Shown: positions 26,886 to 36,658, counted from the first letter of the stretch. The stretch is DNA of 64,000 bases from Pseudomonas azotoformans (GCF_900103345.1 NZ_LT629702.1:5254501-5318500), one strand, 5' to 3'. Notes: generated from the letters alone by a model not told the origin. Program-made: numbers and translations.

Positions 26886-28526
26886 TTACAGCAGGATAGT
26901 GCGGATATCGTTCAGCACTTGGCCCAGACGCTGGGTGAAGCGCGCAGCGGCGGCGCCGTTGATCACACGGTGATCGTAGGACAGCGACAGCGGCAGCATC
27001 AGCTTCGGCTGGAACGCTTTACCGTCCCAAACCGGCTGAATAGTCGCCTTGGACACACCCAGGATCGCCACTTCCGGCGCGTTGACGATTGGCGTGAAGC
27101 CGGTACCGCCAATGTGACCGAGGCTGGAGATGGTGAAGCAAGCGCCCTGCATGTCGTCCGGGGTGAGCTTCTTGTCGCGGGCCTTGGCAGCCAGTGCGGC
27201 GGCTTCGGCAGCGAGCTGTAGCAGGCTCTTCTGGTCGACGTTCTTGATGACCGGTACCAGCAGGCCATCCGGGGTGTCGACCGCAAAGCCGATGTGCACG
27301 TACTTCTTGCGAATGATCGCCTTGCCGCTTGGCGCCAGCGAACTGTTGAAGTCCGGCAGCTCCTTGAGCAAGTAGGCACAGGCCTTGAGCAGCAGCGGCA
27401 GCACGGTCAGTTTCACGCCGGCTTTCTCGGCCACGGCTTTCTGCGCAACGCGGAAAGCTTCCAGGTCGGTGATGTCGGCCTGGTCGAACTGTGTCACGTG
27501 CGGGATGTTCAGCCAGCTGGCGTGCAGGCCGGCCGCGCCGATTTGCATCAGGCGGGTCATCGGCACTTCTTCGACTTCGCCGAAGCGGCTGAAGTCGACG
27601 GTGCGGATCGGCGGAATGCCAGAACCACCGGTGGCGCCGCCGGCAGCTGGCGCTTCCTTGGCTTTCTGCATCATGGCCTTGACGTAGACCTGCACGTCTT
27701 CCTTCAGCACGCGGCCGTGAGGGCCGGTGGCCGACACAGCGCTCAGCTCCACGCCGAACTCACGGGCCAGCTGACGCACGGCAGGGCCGGCGTGAACCTT
27801 GGCACCGCTTGGCGCAGGTGCGGCAGCAGCAGGGGCCGGTGCGGCCTCGGCTTTCGCAGCAGGTGCAGGAGCAGCGGCAGTCGGTGCGGCTTCAGCCTTG
27901 GCGGCTGGAGCAGCGGCCGGGGCAGGAGCAGCAGCCGGCGCAGCGCCTTGTACTTTCAGCTTGAGGATGAAGTCACCGGTGCCGACTTCGTCTTCCAGCT
28001 TGACCGCGATGCTTTCCACCACGCCGGCAGCCGGCGAAGGGATTTCCATGGAGGCCTTGTCGGACTCCAGGGTGATCAGCGACTGGTCGGCTTCGACGGT
28101 GTCGCCGACCTTGACCAGCAGCTCGATGATCTTGGCCTTGCCCGACGAGCCGATGTCCGGGACGTGAATGTCCTGGACAGTAGCAGCGGCAGGTGCGGCA
28201 GCCGGAGCGGCAGGCGCTTCGGCGGGTTTTTCAGCAACAGGCGCAGGTGCAGCAGCGGCAGCAGGAGCCGCCGCAGGGGCCGCATCAGCGGCACCTTCGA
28301 TTTCCAGCTCCAGCAGTTCGTCGCCTTCTTTCAGGCGGTCGCCCAGCTTCACTTTCAGGCTCTTGACCACGCCGGCCTTGGGAGCAGGGATTTCCATGCT
28401 CGCCTTGTCCGACTCCAGGGTCAGGATGCTCTGGTCGGCTTCGACGGTGTCGCCGACCTTCACAAACAGCTCGATTACTTCACCTTCACCGCTGCCGATG
28501 TCAGGTACGCGAATGAGTTCGCTCAC
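26886..28526 (-). CDS. aceF: Pyruvate dehydrogenase E2, dihydrolipoyl acetyltransferase
   Basis: 546 residues. Two lipoyl domains, with lipoyl lysines in ESDKASME at Lys41 and Lys157, are joined by Ala/Pro-rich linkers (about 79-115 and 195-240). A peripheral-subunit-binding domain follows at about 243-280 (AGPAVRQLAREFGVEL), then the catalytic domain ending with the DHRVINGA active-site histidine (His519). It transfers acetyl groups to CoA in the PDH complex. E. coli AceF has three lipoyl domains; two is usual in Pseudomonas. It lies 11 bp after aceE and is cotranscribed. Confidence 0.97.
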   Translation of the reverse strand: MSELIRVPDIGSGEGEVIELFVKVGDTVEADQSILTLESDKASMEIPAPKAGVVKSLKVKLGDRLKEGDELLELEIEGAADAAPAAAPAAAAAPAPVAEKPAEAPAAPAAAPAAATVQDIHVPDIGSSGKAKIIELLVKVGDTVEADQSLITLESDKASMEIPSPAAGVVESIAVKLEDEVGTGDFILKLKVQGAAPAAAPAPAAAPAAKAEAAPTAAAPAPAAKAEAAPAPAAAAPAPSGAKVHAGPAVRQLAREFGVELSAVSATGPHGRVLKEDVQVYVKAMMQKAKEAPAAGGATGGSGIPPIRTVDFSRFGEVEEVPMTRLMQIGAAGLHASWLNIPHVTQFDQADITDLEAFRVAQKAVAEKAGVKLTVLPLLLKACAYLLKELPDFNSSLAPSGKAIIRKKYVHIGFAVDTPDGLLVPVIKNVDQKSLLQLAAEAAALAAKARDKKLTPDDMQGACFTISSLGHIGGTGFTPIVNAPEVAILGVSKATIQPVWDGKAFQPKLMLPLSLSYDHRVINGAAAARFTQRLGQVLNDIRTILL

Positions 28527-28537
28527 AAAAAATCTCC

Positions 28538-31183
28538 TCAGCAGTCCAGTGGGTTGCGTTTTTCCGGGTTGATCCCGAACTTGACGATAGCGTCAGCCAC
28601 CACCTTCGGTTCGATCTCACCACGGTCAGCCAAGGCTTCCAGGGCTGCCAACACCACGAAGTGACGGTCAACCTCGAAGAAGTGACGCAGCTTCTTGCGG
28701 CTGTCACTGCGGCCGAAACCGTCGGTGCCCAGGACTTTGAATTCCTTGGACGGGACCCACTGGCGAATTTGCTCAGCAAACAGTTTCATGTAGTCGGTCG
28801 AAGCGATCACCGGGCCTTTACGGCCGGTCAGGCACTCTTCAACGAAGGTGCGCTGTGGCTTCTGGCCAGGGTGCAGGCGGTTGTGACGCTCTACGGCCAG
28901 GCCGTCGCGACGCAGTTCGTTAAAGCTGGTCACGCTCCACACATCGGCGCCGACGTTGAACTCGTCACGCAGGATCTTAGCCGCTTCACGCACTTCGCGC
29001 AGGATGGTGCCGGAGCCCATCAGCTGGACGTGGTGCGCCGCTTCCTTGGTGTCTTCTTCGAGCAGGTACATGCCCTTGATGATGCCCTCTTCCACGCCGG
29101 CCGGCATGGCTGGCTGCTGGTAGGACTCGTTCATCACGGTGATGTAGTAGAAAACGTCCTGCTGCTCTTCGGTCATCTTCTTCATGCCGTCCTGGATGAT
29201 CACCGCCAGCTCGTAGCCGTAGGTTGGATCAAAGGTGCGGCAGTTCGGGATGGTGGCAGCCAGGATGTGGCTGTGACCGTCTTCGTGTTGCAGGCCTTCG
29301 CCGTTCAGCGTAGTCCGGCCGGCAGTGCCGCCGATCAGGAAGCCACGGGTACGGCTGTCGCCTGCTGCCCAGGCCAGGTCGCCGATACGCTGGAAGCCGA
29401 ACATCGAGTAGAAGATGTAGAACGGCAGCATCGGCTGGTTGTGGCTGGAGTACGAAGTACCGGCAGCGATGAAGGAGCTCATGGCGCCCGCTTCGTTGAT
29501 GCCTTCTTCGAGGATCTGGCCCTTCTTGTCTTCCTTGTAAAACATCACCTGGTCTTTATCGACTGGCTCGTAGAGCTGGCCGACGGAGGAGTAGATGCCC
29601 AACTGACGGAACATGCCTTCCATACCGAAGGTACGGGCTTCGTCCGGGATAATCGGGACGATGCGCGGGCCGATGTCCTTGTCCTTGACCAGCTGCGCGA
29701 GGATCCGCACGAAGGCCATGGTGGTGGAGATTTCACGGTCGCCCGAGCCGTCAAGGATGGCCTTGAGGGTGCTGAGGTCCGGCGTCGGTACGCTGAAGCT
29801 CTGCGCGCGGCGTTGTGGCACGAAACCACCCAGCGCGGCGCGGCGCTCGGCCAGGTAACGGGCTTCGGCGCTGTTTGGCTCCGGCTTGAAGAACGGCAGG
29901 TTTTCCAGCTCTTCGTCCTTGACCGGGATGTCGAAGCGGTCACGGAACAACTTCAGGCTGTCGACATCGACTTTCTTGGTGTTGTGCGCAGTGTTCTTCG
30001 CTTCGCCGGCACCGGTGCCATAACCCTTGATGGTCTTGGCCAGGATGACGGTCGGTTGTTCCTTGTGGTTCACCGCTTCGTGATACGCCGCGTAGACCTT
30101 GTACGGGTCGTGGCCACCACGGTTGAGTTTCCAGATCTCGTCGTCGGACAGGTCGGCAACCATCGCCTTGAGTTCAGGCGTGTTGAAGAAGTGTTCGCGG
30201 ACGAACGCGCCGTCTTTGGCCTTGTAGTTCTGGTACTCGCCGTCGATGACTTCGTCCATGCGACGCTGCAGGATACCGTCGACGTCCTTGGCCAGCAGTG
30301 GGTCCCAGAAACGGCCCCAGATGACTTTGGTCACGTTCCACTGGGCACCGCGGAACACGCCTTCGAGTTCCTGGATGATCTTGCCGTTGCCGCGAACCGG
30401 GCCGTCGAGGCGCTGCAGGTTGCAGTTGATGACGAAGATCAGGTTGTCCAGCTTCTCGCGGCCGGCCAGGGAGATGGCGCCCAGGGATTCCGGCTCGTCG
30501 CACTCGCCGTCGCCCAGGAAGCACCAGACCTTCTGCTTGCCTTCAGGGATGAAGCCACGGGCTTCCAGGTACTTCATGAAGCGTGCCTGGTAGATCGCTT
30601 GAATTGGACCCAGGCCCATGGAAACGGTCGGGAACTGCCAGAAATCAGGCATCAGCCAAGGGTGCGGGTACGACGACAGGCCGTTACCGTCCACTTCCTG
30701 GCGGAAGTTGTTCATGTGTTCTTCGGTGATGCGGCCTTCCATGAACGCGCGGGCATAGACGCCTGGCGAGGTGTGGCCCTGGAAGTAGATCAGGTCGCCG
30801 CCGTGTTCGTCGGTCGGGGCCTGGAAGAAGTAGTTGAAGCCGATGTCATACAGGGTTGCGCTGGAAGCGAAGCTGGAGATGTGACCGCCCAGGTCCGAAT
30901 CTTTCAAGTTCGTGCGCATTACCATCGCCATGGCGTTCCAACGTACCAGCGAGCGAATGCGGCGTTCCATGAACAGGTCGCCAGGCATGCGTGCTTCGTG
31001 GGTAACGGGGATGGTGTTGCGGTATGGCGTAGTGATGGCGTAAGGCAGTTGCGAGCCGCTGCGGGTCGCGAGTTCGCCCATACGGGTCATCAGGTAGTGA
31101 GCACGGTCTTCGCCTTCTTTGTCGAGAACCGATTCCAGGGCGTCCAGCCATTCCTGGGTTTCGACGGGATCGAGGTCTTGCAT
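28538..31183 (-). CDS. aceE: Pyruvate dehydrogenase E1, homodimeric type
   Basis: 881 residues from the ATG at 31183 (MQDLDPVETQEW), which has GGAG seven bases upstream and matches the usual length; an in-frame ATG at 31258 would add 25 residues and is less likely. The thiamine-diphosphate site GDGECDEPESLGAISLAGRE and the later NCNLQRLDGPVRGNGKI are typical. It decarboxylates pyruvate and acetylates the E2 lipoyl arms. Divergent from glnE; two copies of a regulatory palindrome lie upstream. Confidence 0.97.
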   Translation of the reverse strand: MQDLDPVETQEWLDALESVLDKEGEDRAHYLMTRMGELATRSGSQLPYAITTPYRNTIPVTHEARMPGDLFMERRIRSLVRWNAMAMVMRTNLKDSDLGGHISSFASSATLYDIGFNYFFQAPTDEHGGDLIYFQGHTSPGVYARAFMEGRITEEHMNNFRQEVDGNGLSSYPHPWLMPDFWQFPTVSMGLGPIQAIYQARFMKYLEARGFIPEGKQKVWCFLGDGECDEPESLGAISLAGREKLDNLIFVINCNLQRLDGPVRGNGKIIQELEGVFRGAQWNVTKVIWGRFWDPLLAKDVDGILQRRMDEVIDGEYQNYKAKDGAFVREHFFNTPELKAMVADLSDDEIWKLNRGGHDPYKVYAAYHEAVNHKEQPTVILAKTIKGYGTGAGEAKNTAHNTKKVDVDSLKLFRDRFDIPVKDEELENLPFFKPEPNSAEARYLAERRAALGGFVPQRRAQSFSVPTPDLSTLKAILDGSGDREISTTMAFVRILAQLVKDKDIGPRIVPIIPDEARTFGMEGMFRQLGIYSSVGQLYEPVDKDQVMFYKEDKKGQILEEGINEAGAMSSFIAAGTSYSSHNQPMLPFYIFYSMFGFQRIGDLAWAAGDSRTRGFLIGGTAGRTTLNGEGLQHEDGHSHILAATIPNCRTFDPTYGYELAVIIQDGMKKMTEEQQDVFYYITVMNESYQQPAMPAGVEEGIIKGMYLLEEDTKEAAHHVQLMGSGTILREVREAAKILRDEFNVGADVWSVTSFNELRRDGLAVERHNRLHPGQKPQRTFVEECLTGRKGPVIASTDYMKLFAEQIRQWVPSKEFKVLGTDGFGRSDSRKKLRHFFEVDRHFVVLAALEALADRGEIEPKVVADAIVKFGINPEKRNPLDC

Positions 31184-31293
31184 GGCTTGCTCCAGGGCGG
31201 AAAGGCTACCAGAATCGGTTGCCTGAAGTTTGCGACTGGCCTTGTGGGCAGACGACATAAATTCTTGGATGGCCGAAGGTTGCTTCGGCGTCC

Positions 31294-31308
31294 TGTAGTT
31301 TTACTACA
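31294..31308. promoter_or_regulatory. Perfect palindrome upstream of aceE, HexR/RccR type (copy 1)
   Basis: TGTAGTTTTACTACA reads TGTAGT-TTT-ACTACA, a perfect inverted repeat with a three-base centre. It fits the TGTARTNNNAYTACA consensus of RpiR-family regulators of sugar-acid metabolism (HexR, RccR). It lies about 110 bases upstream of the aceE ATG. RccR of P. fluorescens is known to control aceEF in response to KDPG. Confidence 0.75.
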
Positions 31309-31345
31309 AATCGTCGGCCATTTCAGCCTTTCGAATGTATATACG

Positions 31346-31360
31346 AGTAGTAAAACTACA
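31346..31360. promoter_or_regulatory. Palindrome upstream of aceE, HexR/RccR type (copy 2)
   Basis: AGTAGTAAAACTACA on the plus strand; its complement differs from copy 1 at one end base. The 14-base core is an exact inverted copy of the first site, and the centre-to-centre distance is 52 bp, about five helical turns. Tandem sites on one face of the helix suit cooperative binding. Confidence 0.7.
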
Positions 31361-31566
31361 CAAGACTGAGCGTATGGCTCGGTCTGGCTGGTGAGCATAA
31401 TCGTTATTGTTGATCTTTTGCGAACAAGAAAAGGTGAAAGTTTGATGTTGGCTGCCAAAATGAAATTAATTTCAGCTATTTCTAACCTTTGTTCGACAGT
31501 CCTTCATAGAGCGTGGTTCTTGCGTTCACAACACGTAGCCAATTACACGCCGATCAAGGATAGACC

Positions 31567-34506
31567 ATGAGCCTTCCAACACTGGCCCAACTCCCGGCCA
31601 TTCTCTTGCCAAAAGCCCAGCGGGCCGAGCAGTCATTTCGTGGCGCAGTGGCCGCGCTGGACGACGATCATGGACTTTCTGCGTGGACGCCGCAACGGTG
31701 GGTCGACTTCGCCCGCGTGTGCGCCGCCAGTGATTTCGTCATTGAACAGAGTGTTCGTGACCCTTTGATGTTGCTCGAACTGGCCGCCTGGGGCGAATTG
31801 GACCGGGGGTTTGCGCCCGGCGAGCTGTGCGGGCAGATCGCTGGCGCCGTGCAACAAGCCGAAACAGAAGATGAGCTGGGCCGTGTCTTGCGTCGCCAGC
31901 GCACGCGCCAGCAAGTGCGCATCATCTGGCGCGACCTGACCCGTCAGGCCGACCTGGTGCAAACCTGCCGCGACCTCTCCGACATGGCCGACGCCTGCAT
32001 CGACCAGGCCTACCAGTGGCTGTACCAACGCCACTGCGTACAGTTCGGCACGCCCACCGGCCGACGCAGCGGCGAGCCGCAGCATATGGTCATCCTCGGC
32101 ATGGGCAAGCTCGGTGCGGTGGAGCTGAACCTGTCGTCGGACATCGACTTGATCTTCGCCTACCCGGAAGGCGGCGAGACGGTGGGTGTGAAGCGCGCCC
32201 TGGATAACCAGGAGTTCTTTATTCGCCTTGGTCAAAAACTGATCAAAGCCCTAGACCCGATGACCGTCGATGGTTTTGTGTTCCGCGTCGACATGCGCCT
32301 GCGCCCCTACGGCTCAGCCGGTGCGCTGGTTCTGAGCTTCAATGCGCTGGAGCAGTACTACCAGGACCAGGGCCGCGACTGGGAACGCTACGCCATGATC
32401 AAGGCGCGGGTTGTCGCCGGCGACCAGGCGGCCGGTGCGCAATTGCTCGACATGCTGCGCCCGTTCGTCTACCGCCGCTACCTGGACTTCTCCGCCATCG
32501 AAGCGCTGCGCACCATGAAGCAGCTGATTCAGCAGGAAGTGCGGCGCAAAGGCATGGCCGACAACATCAAGCTGGGCTCGGGCGGTATCCGCGAAGTGGA
32601 GTTCATCGCCCAGGCGTTCCAATTGATTCACGGTGGGCGCGACCTCAGTCTGCAACAGCGTCCGCTGCTCAAGGTGCTCGGCACCCTGGAAGGCCAGGGT
32701 TACCTGCCGCCGGCGGTGATTGCCGAATTGCGCAATGGCTACGAATTCCTGCGTTACACCGAACACGCGATCCAGGCGATTGCCGACCGCCAGACACAAA
32801 TGCTCCCGGACAGCCCCGAAGACCAGGCGCGCATTGCCTTTATGTTGGGTTTTGCCGACTGGGACGCCTTCCACGAGCGCCTGATGTACTGGCGTGGCCG
32901 AGTGGACTGGCACTTCCGCCAAGTGATTGCCGATCCGGACGAAGAAGAGGGCGAAGAAAGCGAGCTGGTCGTGGGCGGTGAGTGGTTGCCCCTGTGGGAA
33001 GAGTCCCAAGATGAAGAGGCGGCCTGCCGTCAGTTGGCCGAAGGTGGTTTTACCGACGCAGCCAAGGCCCTCAAGGCGTTGGCAGGCCTGCGCAACAGCC
33101 CGCAATTGCGCGCCATGCAGCGTCTGGGGCGTGAGCGTCTGGATGCATTTATCCCGCGCCTGCTCGCCCAGGCCGTCGAGCATGCCAACCCGGACCTGGT
33201 ACTGGAACGTGTGTTGCCGCTGGTGGAAGCCGTCGCTCGACGTTCCGCCTACCTGGTGCTGCTCACGGAAAATCCCGATGCCCTGCGCCGCCTGTTGACC
33301 CTGTGCGCCGCCAGCCCGTGGATCGCCGAGCAGATCACGCGTTTTCCACTGCTACTCGACGAATTGCTCAACGAAGGCCGCCTGTTCAAGCCGCCGTTGG
33401 CGCCTGAGTTGGCCGCCGAACTGCGCGAACGCCTCACGCGCATCCCCGAAGATGACCTTGAACAACAGATGGAAGCCCTGCGGCACTTCAAGCTGGCCCA
33501 CCGCCTGCGCGTGGCGGCCTCGGAGATCGCCGGCAGCCTGCCGCTGATGAAAGTCAGCGACTACCTCACATGGCTCGCCGAAGCCATCCTCGAACAAGTG
33601 CTGGCCCTGGCCTGGCGCCAGACCGTGGCGCGCCATGGCTCGCCGCAGCGCTTGGACGGCACCCTGTGCGATCCTGGGTTCATCATTGTCGGTTATGGGA
33701 AAGTCGGCGGCATCGAACTGGGGCATGGTTCGGACCTGGACCTGGTGTTTATCCACGACGGTGACCCCCAGGCCGAGACCGATGGCGCCAAGCCCATCGA
33801 CGGTGCGCAGTTCTTCACGCGCCTGGGCCAGCGCATCATTCACCTGCTGACCACCCAGACCAACTCGGGCCAATTGTATGAAGTGGACATGCGCCTGCGA
33901 CCTTCCGGCGCATCCGGTTTGCTGGTGAGTTCGCTGGGGGCGTTTGAGCGCTATCAACAAAATGAAGCCTGGACCTGGGAACATCAGGCCCTGATCCGGG
34001 CGCGGGTGCTGGTGGGCAGCCAGGATGTGGGCCAGGCGTTCGAGCAAGTACGGGCTAACGTGTTGGGACAGGAGCGGGACCTGGCGAAGCTGCGCCAGGA
34101 GGTCAGCGAGATGCGCGCCAAGATGCGTGACAACCTGGGCACCAAGGGCACGGCGGCCGGCACCGGCGCCAATGCCTTCGAAGCCACGGCGCTGTTCGAC
34201 CTCAAGCAGGACGCCGGAGGTATCGTCGATATTGAATTTATGGTGCAATACGCCGCTTTGGCGTGGTCTGCGCAACATCCATCGTTGCTGCGCTACACCG
34301 ACAATATCCGCATTCTGGAAGGCCTGGAGCAGGTGGGCTTGATGCCCGCCGCCGATGCCCATCTGCTGCGCGAGGTGTATAAGGCCTACCGTTCCGCCGC
34401 GCACCGCCAGGCCTTGCAGAACGAGGCCGGTACGGTGGCCGGGGATCATTTCGCCGACGAACGGCGCCAGGTGCTGCGAATCTGGCAGGAGCTGGGGTTG
34501 AGCTGA
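31567..34506 (+). CDS. glnE: Bifunctional glutamine synthetase adenylyltransferase/adenylyl-removase
   Basis: 979 residues with two nucleotidyltransferase halves. The N-terminal adenylyl-removing half has ILGMGKLGAVELNLSSDIDLIF near residue 178, followed by KLIKALDPMTVDGFVFRVDMRLRPYG. The C-terminal adenylylating half has GYGKVGGIELGHGSDLDLVF near residue 710, followed by DMRLRPSGASG. Both Ser-Asp-x-Asp metal sites are intact. It switches glutamine synthetase off and on by AMP transfer under PII control. In P. aeruginosa ilvE lies between glnE and waaF; here waaF follows directly. Confidence 0.97.
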   Translation: MSLPTLAQLPAILLPKAQRAEQSFRGAVAALDDDHGLSAWTPQRWVDFARVCAASDFVIEQSVRDPLMLLELAAWGELDRGFAPGELCGQIAGAVQQAETEDELGRVLRRQRTRQQVRIIWRDLTRQADLVQTCRDLSDMADACIDQAYQWLYQRHCVQFGTPTGRRSGEPQHMVILGMGKLGAVELNLSSDIDLIFAYPEGGETVGVKRALDNQEFFIRLGQKLIKALDPMTVDGFVFRVDMRLRPYGSAGALVLSFNALEQYYQDQGRDWERYAMIKARVVAGDQAAGAQLLDMLRPFVYRRYLDFSAIEALRTMKQLIQQEVRRKGMADNIKLGSGGIREVEFIAQAFQLIHGGRDLSLQQRPLLKVLGTLEGQGYLPPAVIAELRNGYEFLRYTEHAIQAIADRQTQMLPDSPEDQARIAFMLGFADWDAFHERLMYWRGRVDWHFRQVIADPDEEEGEESELVVGGEWLPLWEESQDEEAACRQLAEGGFTDAAKALKALAGLRNSPQLRAMQRLGRERLDAFIPRLLAQAVEHANPDLVLERVLPLVEAVARRSAYLVLLTENPDALRRLLTLCAASPWIAEQITRFPLLLDELLNEGRLFKPPLAPELAAELRERLTRIPEDDLEQQMEALRHFKLAHRLRVAASEIAGSLPLMKVSDYLTWLAEAILEQVLALAWRQTVARHGSPQRLDGTLCDPGFIIVGYGKVGGIELGHGSDLDLVFIHDGDPQAETDGAKPIDGAQFFTRLGQRIIHLLTTQTNSGQLYEVDMRLRPSGASGLLVSSLGAFERYQQNEAWTWEHQALIRARVLVGSQDVGQAFEQVRANVLGQERDLAKLRQEVSEMRAKMRDNLGTKGTAAGTGANAFEATALFDLKQDAGGIVDIEFMVQYAALAWSAQHPSLLRYTDNIRILEGLEQVGLMPAADAHLLREVYKAYRSAAHRQALQNEAGTVAGDHFADERRQVLRIWQELGLS

Positions 34507-34518
34507 AACACTATTACG

Positions 34519-34542
34519 GCGGGGAGGCATAAGCCTCCCCGC
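34519..34542 (+). terminator. Hairpin between glnE and waaF
   Basis: GCGGGGAGGC (34519-34528) pairs exactly with GCCTCCCCGC (34533-34542) over a four-base loop. The downstream bases ATCGTTTG are a poor T-tract. It lies 19 bp before the waaF start, so it is a partial terminator or an mRNA processing stem. Confidence 0.6.
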
Positions 34543-34560
34543 ATCGTTTGTGGAAACTAC

Positions 34561-35595
34561 ATGAATATTCTGATCGTTGGGCCCAGTTGGGTCGGTGACA
34601 TGGTGATGGCGCAGACACTGTTCCAATGCCTGCGCGTGCGTTACCCGGACTGCCAGATCGACGTGCTCGCCCCCGAGTGGAGCCGCCCGATCCTTGAGCG
34701 CATGCCCGAGGTGCGCAAGGCCTTGAGCTTCCCGCTTGGCCACGGAGCCCTGGAACTGGCGACCCGCCGTCGCATGGGTAAATCCCTGGCGGGTGAATAC
34801 GACCAGGCGATCCTGCTGCCCAACTCGCTCAAGTCGGCGCTGGTGCCGTATTTTGCCGGCATCCCCAAGCGCACCGGCTGGCGCGGCGAGTTCCGCTACG
34901 TGCTGCTCAATGACGTGCGCACACTCGACAAAGCCCGCTACCCGCTGATGATCGAGCGCTTCATGGCCCTGGCGTATGAGCCGGGTGCCGAGTTGCCCAA
35001 GCCATATCCGCGCCCGAGCCTGCAGATCGACCCGCTGAGCCGCGACGCGGCCCTGGCCAAGTTCGGCCTGACCCTGGACCGCCCGGTGTTGGCCTTGTGC
35101 CCCGGCGCCGAGTTTGGCGAGTCCAAGCGCTGGCCGTCGGAGCATTACGCGAAAGTGGCCGAGGCGAAGATCCGTGAGGGTTGGCAGGTATGGCTGTTCG
35201 GCTCGAAGAAGGACCATCCGGTGGGTGAAGATATTCGCCAGCGCCTGATCCCCGGCCTGCGCGAAGAGGCGGTGAACCTCAGTGGCGACACGTCCCTGGC
35301 CGAGGCCATCGACCTGCTGTCCTGCGCCGATTCGGTGGTGTCCAACGACTCCGGCCTGATGCACGTGGCCGCTGCGCTGAACCGCCCGTTGGTGGCGGTG
35401 TACGGCTCCACCTCGCCGGGCTTCACGCCGCCCTTGGCCGATCAGGTCGAAGTGGTGCGCCTGGGCCTGGAGTGCAGCCCGTGTTTTGACCGTACCTGCC
35501 GCTTCGGCCACTACAACTGCATGCGCCAATTGCTGCCGCAGCCGGTGAACGAAGCCTTGCAGCGGTTGCAGGGCTCTGCGGTCGAGGTCCGATAG
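34561..35595 (+). CDS. waaF: LPS heptosyltransferase II
   Basis: 344 residues, GT9 family. It begins MNILIVGPSWVGDMVMAQTL, the WaaF hallmark; LCPGAEFGESKRWPSEHYAKVA and VSNDSGLMHVAAALNRPLVAVYG form the ADP-heptose site. It adds the second L-glycero-D-manno-heptose to the inner core. First gene of an overlapping operon that runs to 41525. Confidence 0.96.
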   Translation: MNILIVGPSWVGDMVMAQTLFQCLRVRYPDCQIDVLAPEWSRPILERMPEVRKALSFPLGHGALELATRRRMGKSLAGEYDQAILLPNSLKSALVPYFAGIPKRTGWRGEFRYVLLNDVRTLDKARYPLMIERFMALAYEPGAELPKPYPRPSLQIDPLSRDAALAKFGLTLDRPVLALCPGAEFGESKRWPSEHYAKVAEAKIREGWQVWLFGSKKDHPVGEDIRQRLIPGLREEAVNLSGDTSLAEAIDLLSCADSVVSNDSGLMHVAAALNRPLVAVYGSTSPGFTPPLADQVEVVRLGLECSPCFDRTCRFGHYNCMRQLLPQPVNEALQRLQGSAVEVR

Positions 35596-35596
35596 T

Positions 35597-36658
35597 TTGC
35601 GCGTACTGGTAATCAAGACCTCATCCCTGGGCGACGTGATCCACGCCTTGCCGGCGCTGACTGACGCGGCGCGGGCGATCCCCGGCATTCAATTCGACTG
35701 GGTGGTGGAAGAAGGCTTCGCAGAGATTCCTACCTGGCACCCGGCGGTCGACAAGGTGATTCCGGTGGCGATCCGCCGCTGGCGCAAAAACCTCTGGCAA
35801 ACCATCAAGAGTGGCGAGTGGCGGCGGTTCAAGCAGCAAGTGCAGTCGACCAAATACGATCTGGTGATCGATGCGCAGGGCCTGCTGAAAAGCGCCTGGC
35901 TGACTCGCTACGTGCGCGCGCCCATCGCCGGTTTCGACAAAAATTCCGCCCGCGAGCCGATGGCCGCACGTTTCTATTCCCGGCGCCTTGCCGTTGCACG
36001 GGGGCAACACGCGGTGGAGCGTCTGCGCCAGTTGTTCGCTGTGGCGCTCGGTTATGACTTGCCCAAAGGCCTGGGCGACTACGGCCTGAGCACTGAAAAA
36101 CTCCTGGGTCTGCCGCCGAAAAAACCTTTTGTGCTGCTGCTGCACGGCACCACTTGGGACACCAAGCACTGGCCCGAAGCTTACTGGCGCGAGCTGGCCG
36201 AGCGCATGGGCCGCCTTGGCGTGGATGTGAAGTTGCCGTGGGGCAACGCCGCCGAAAAAGCCCGTGCCGAACGCCTGGCCCAGGGCCTGCAAAACGCCGA
36301 GGTGCTGCCCAAGCTGAACCTGGCCGGTGTGGCTCGTGTACTGGCTGGCGCTCGCGCCTGTGTGGCGGTGGACACTGGCCTCGGGCACCTGGCTGCTGCG
36401 CTGGATGTGCCGACCATCTCCCTGTTCGGCCCGACCAACCCCGGCCTCACCGGCGCCTACGGCAAGGGCCAGATTCATCTGGCCAGCGACTTCCCCTGCG
36501 CACCATGCCTGCAAAAAAACTGTACCTATCAACCAACGGCCGACGACCTGCGTCGGTTCGACCTCAAGCGCGAATCGCCCCTGTGCTTCACGCGCCTGAA
36601 CCCTGAGCGTGTGGCCAGCCGACTGAGCACGTTGTTATTGGCTGAGGAGCTGCACTGA
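35597..36658 (+). CDS. waaC: LPS heptosyltransferase I
   Basis: 353 residues, GT9 family: LRVLVIKTSSLGDVIHALPA at the start, GTTWDTKHWPEAYWRELA and AVDTGLGHLAAALDVPTISLFG later. It adds the first heptose to Kdo. The start codon is TTG, one base after the waaF stop, with GAGGTCC-like sequence upstream inside waaF. Confidence 0.96.
   Translation: MRVLVIKTSSLGDVIHALPALTDAARAIPGIQFDWVVEEGFAEIPTWHPAVDKVIPVAIRRWRKNLWQTIKSGEWRRFKQQVQSTKYDLVIDAQGLLKSAWLTRYVRAPIAGFDKNSAREPMAARFYSRRLAVARGQHAVERLRQLFAVALGYDLPKGLGDYGLSTEKLLGLPPKKPFVLLLHGTTWDTKHWPEAYWRELAERMGRLGVDVKLPWGNAAEKARAERLAQGLQNAEVLPKLNLAGVARVLAGARACVAVDTGLGHLAAALDVPTISLFGPTNPGLTGAYGKGQIHLASDFPCAPCLQKNCTYQPTADDLRRFDLKRESPLCFTRLNPERVASRLSTLLLAEELH

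Larger units (their letters stand above)
31184..31566. promoter_or_regulatory. aceE-glnE divergent intergenic region
   Basis: 383 bp without a gene, more AT-rich than its surroundings. It holds the two HexR/RccR-type palindromes listed separately. The glnE side (31440-31566) should carry the glnE promoter; I see no convincing hexamers. The glnE ATG is preceded by AAGGAT. Confidence 0.7.

Noticed and set aside
24412..31369. Long plus-strand frames opposite the GGDEF/EAL gene and aceE (672 and 902 codons)
   Set aside because: Antisense shadows of well-supported genes with complete domain sets.
33352..35688. A 778-codon minus-strand frame across glnE and waaF
   Set aside because: It spans the junction of two well-supported genes on the other strand and has no family features.
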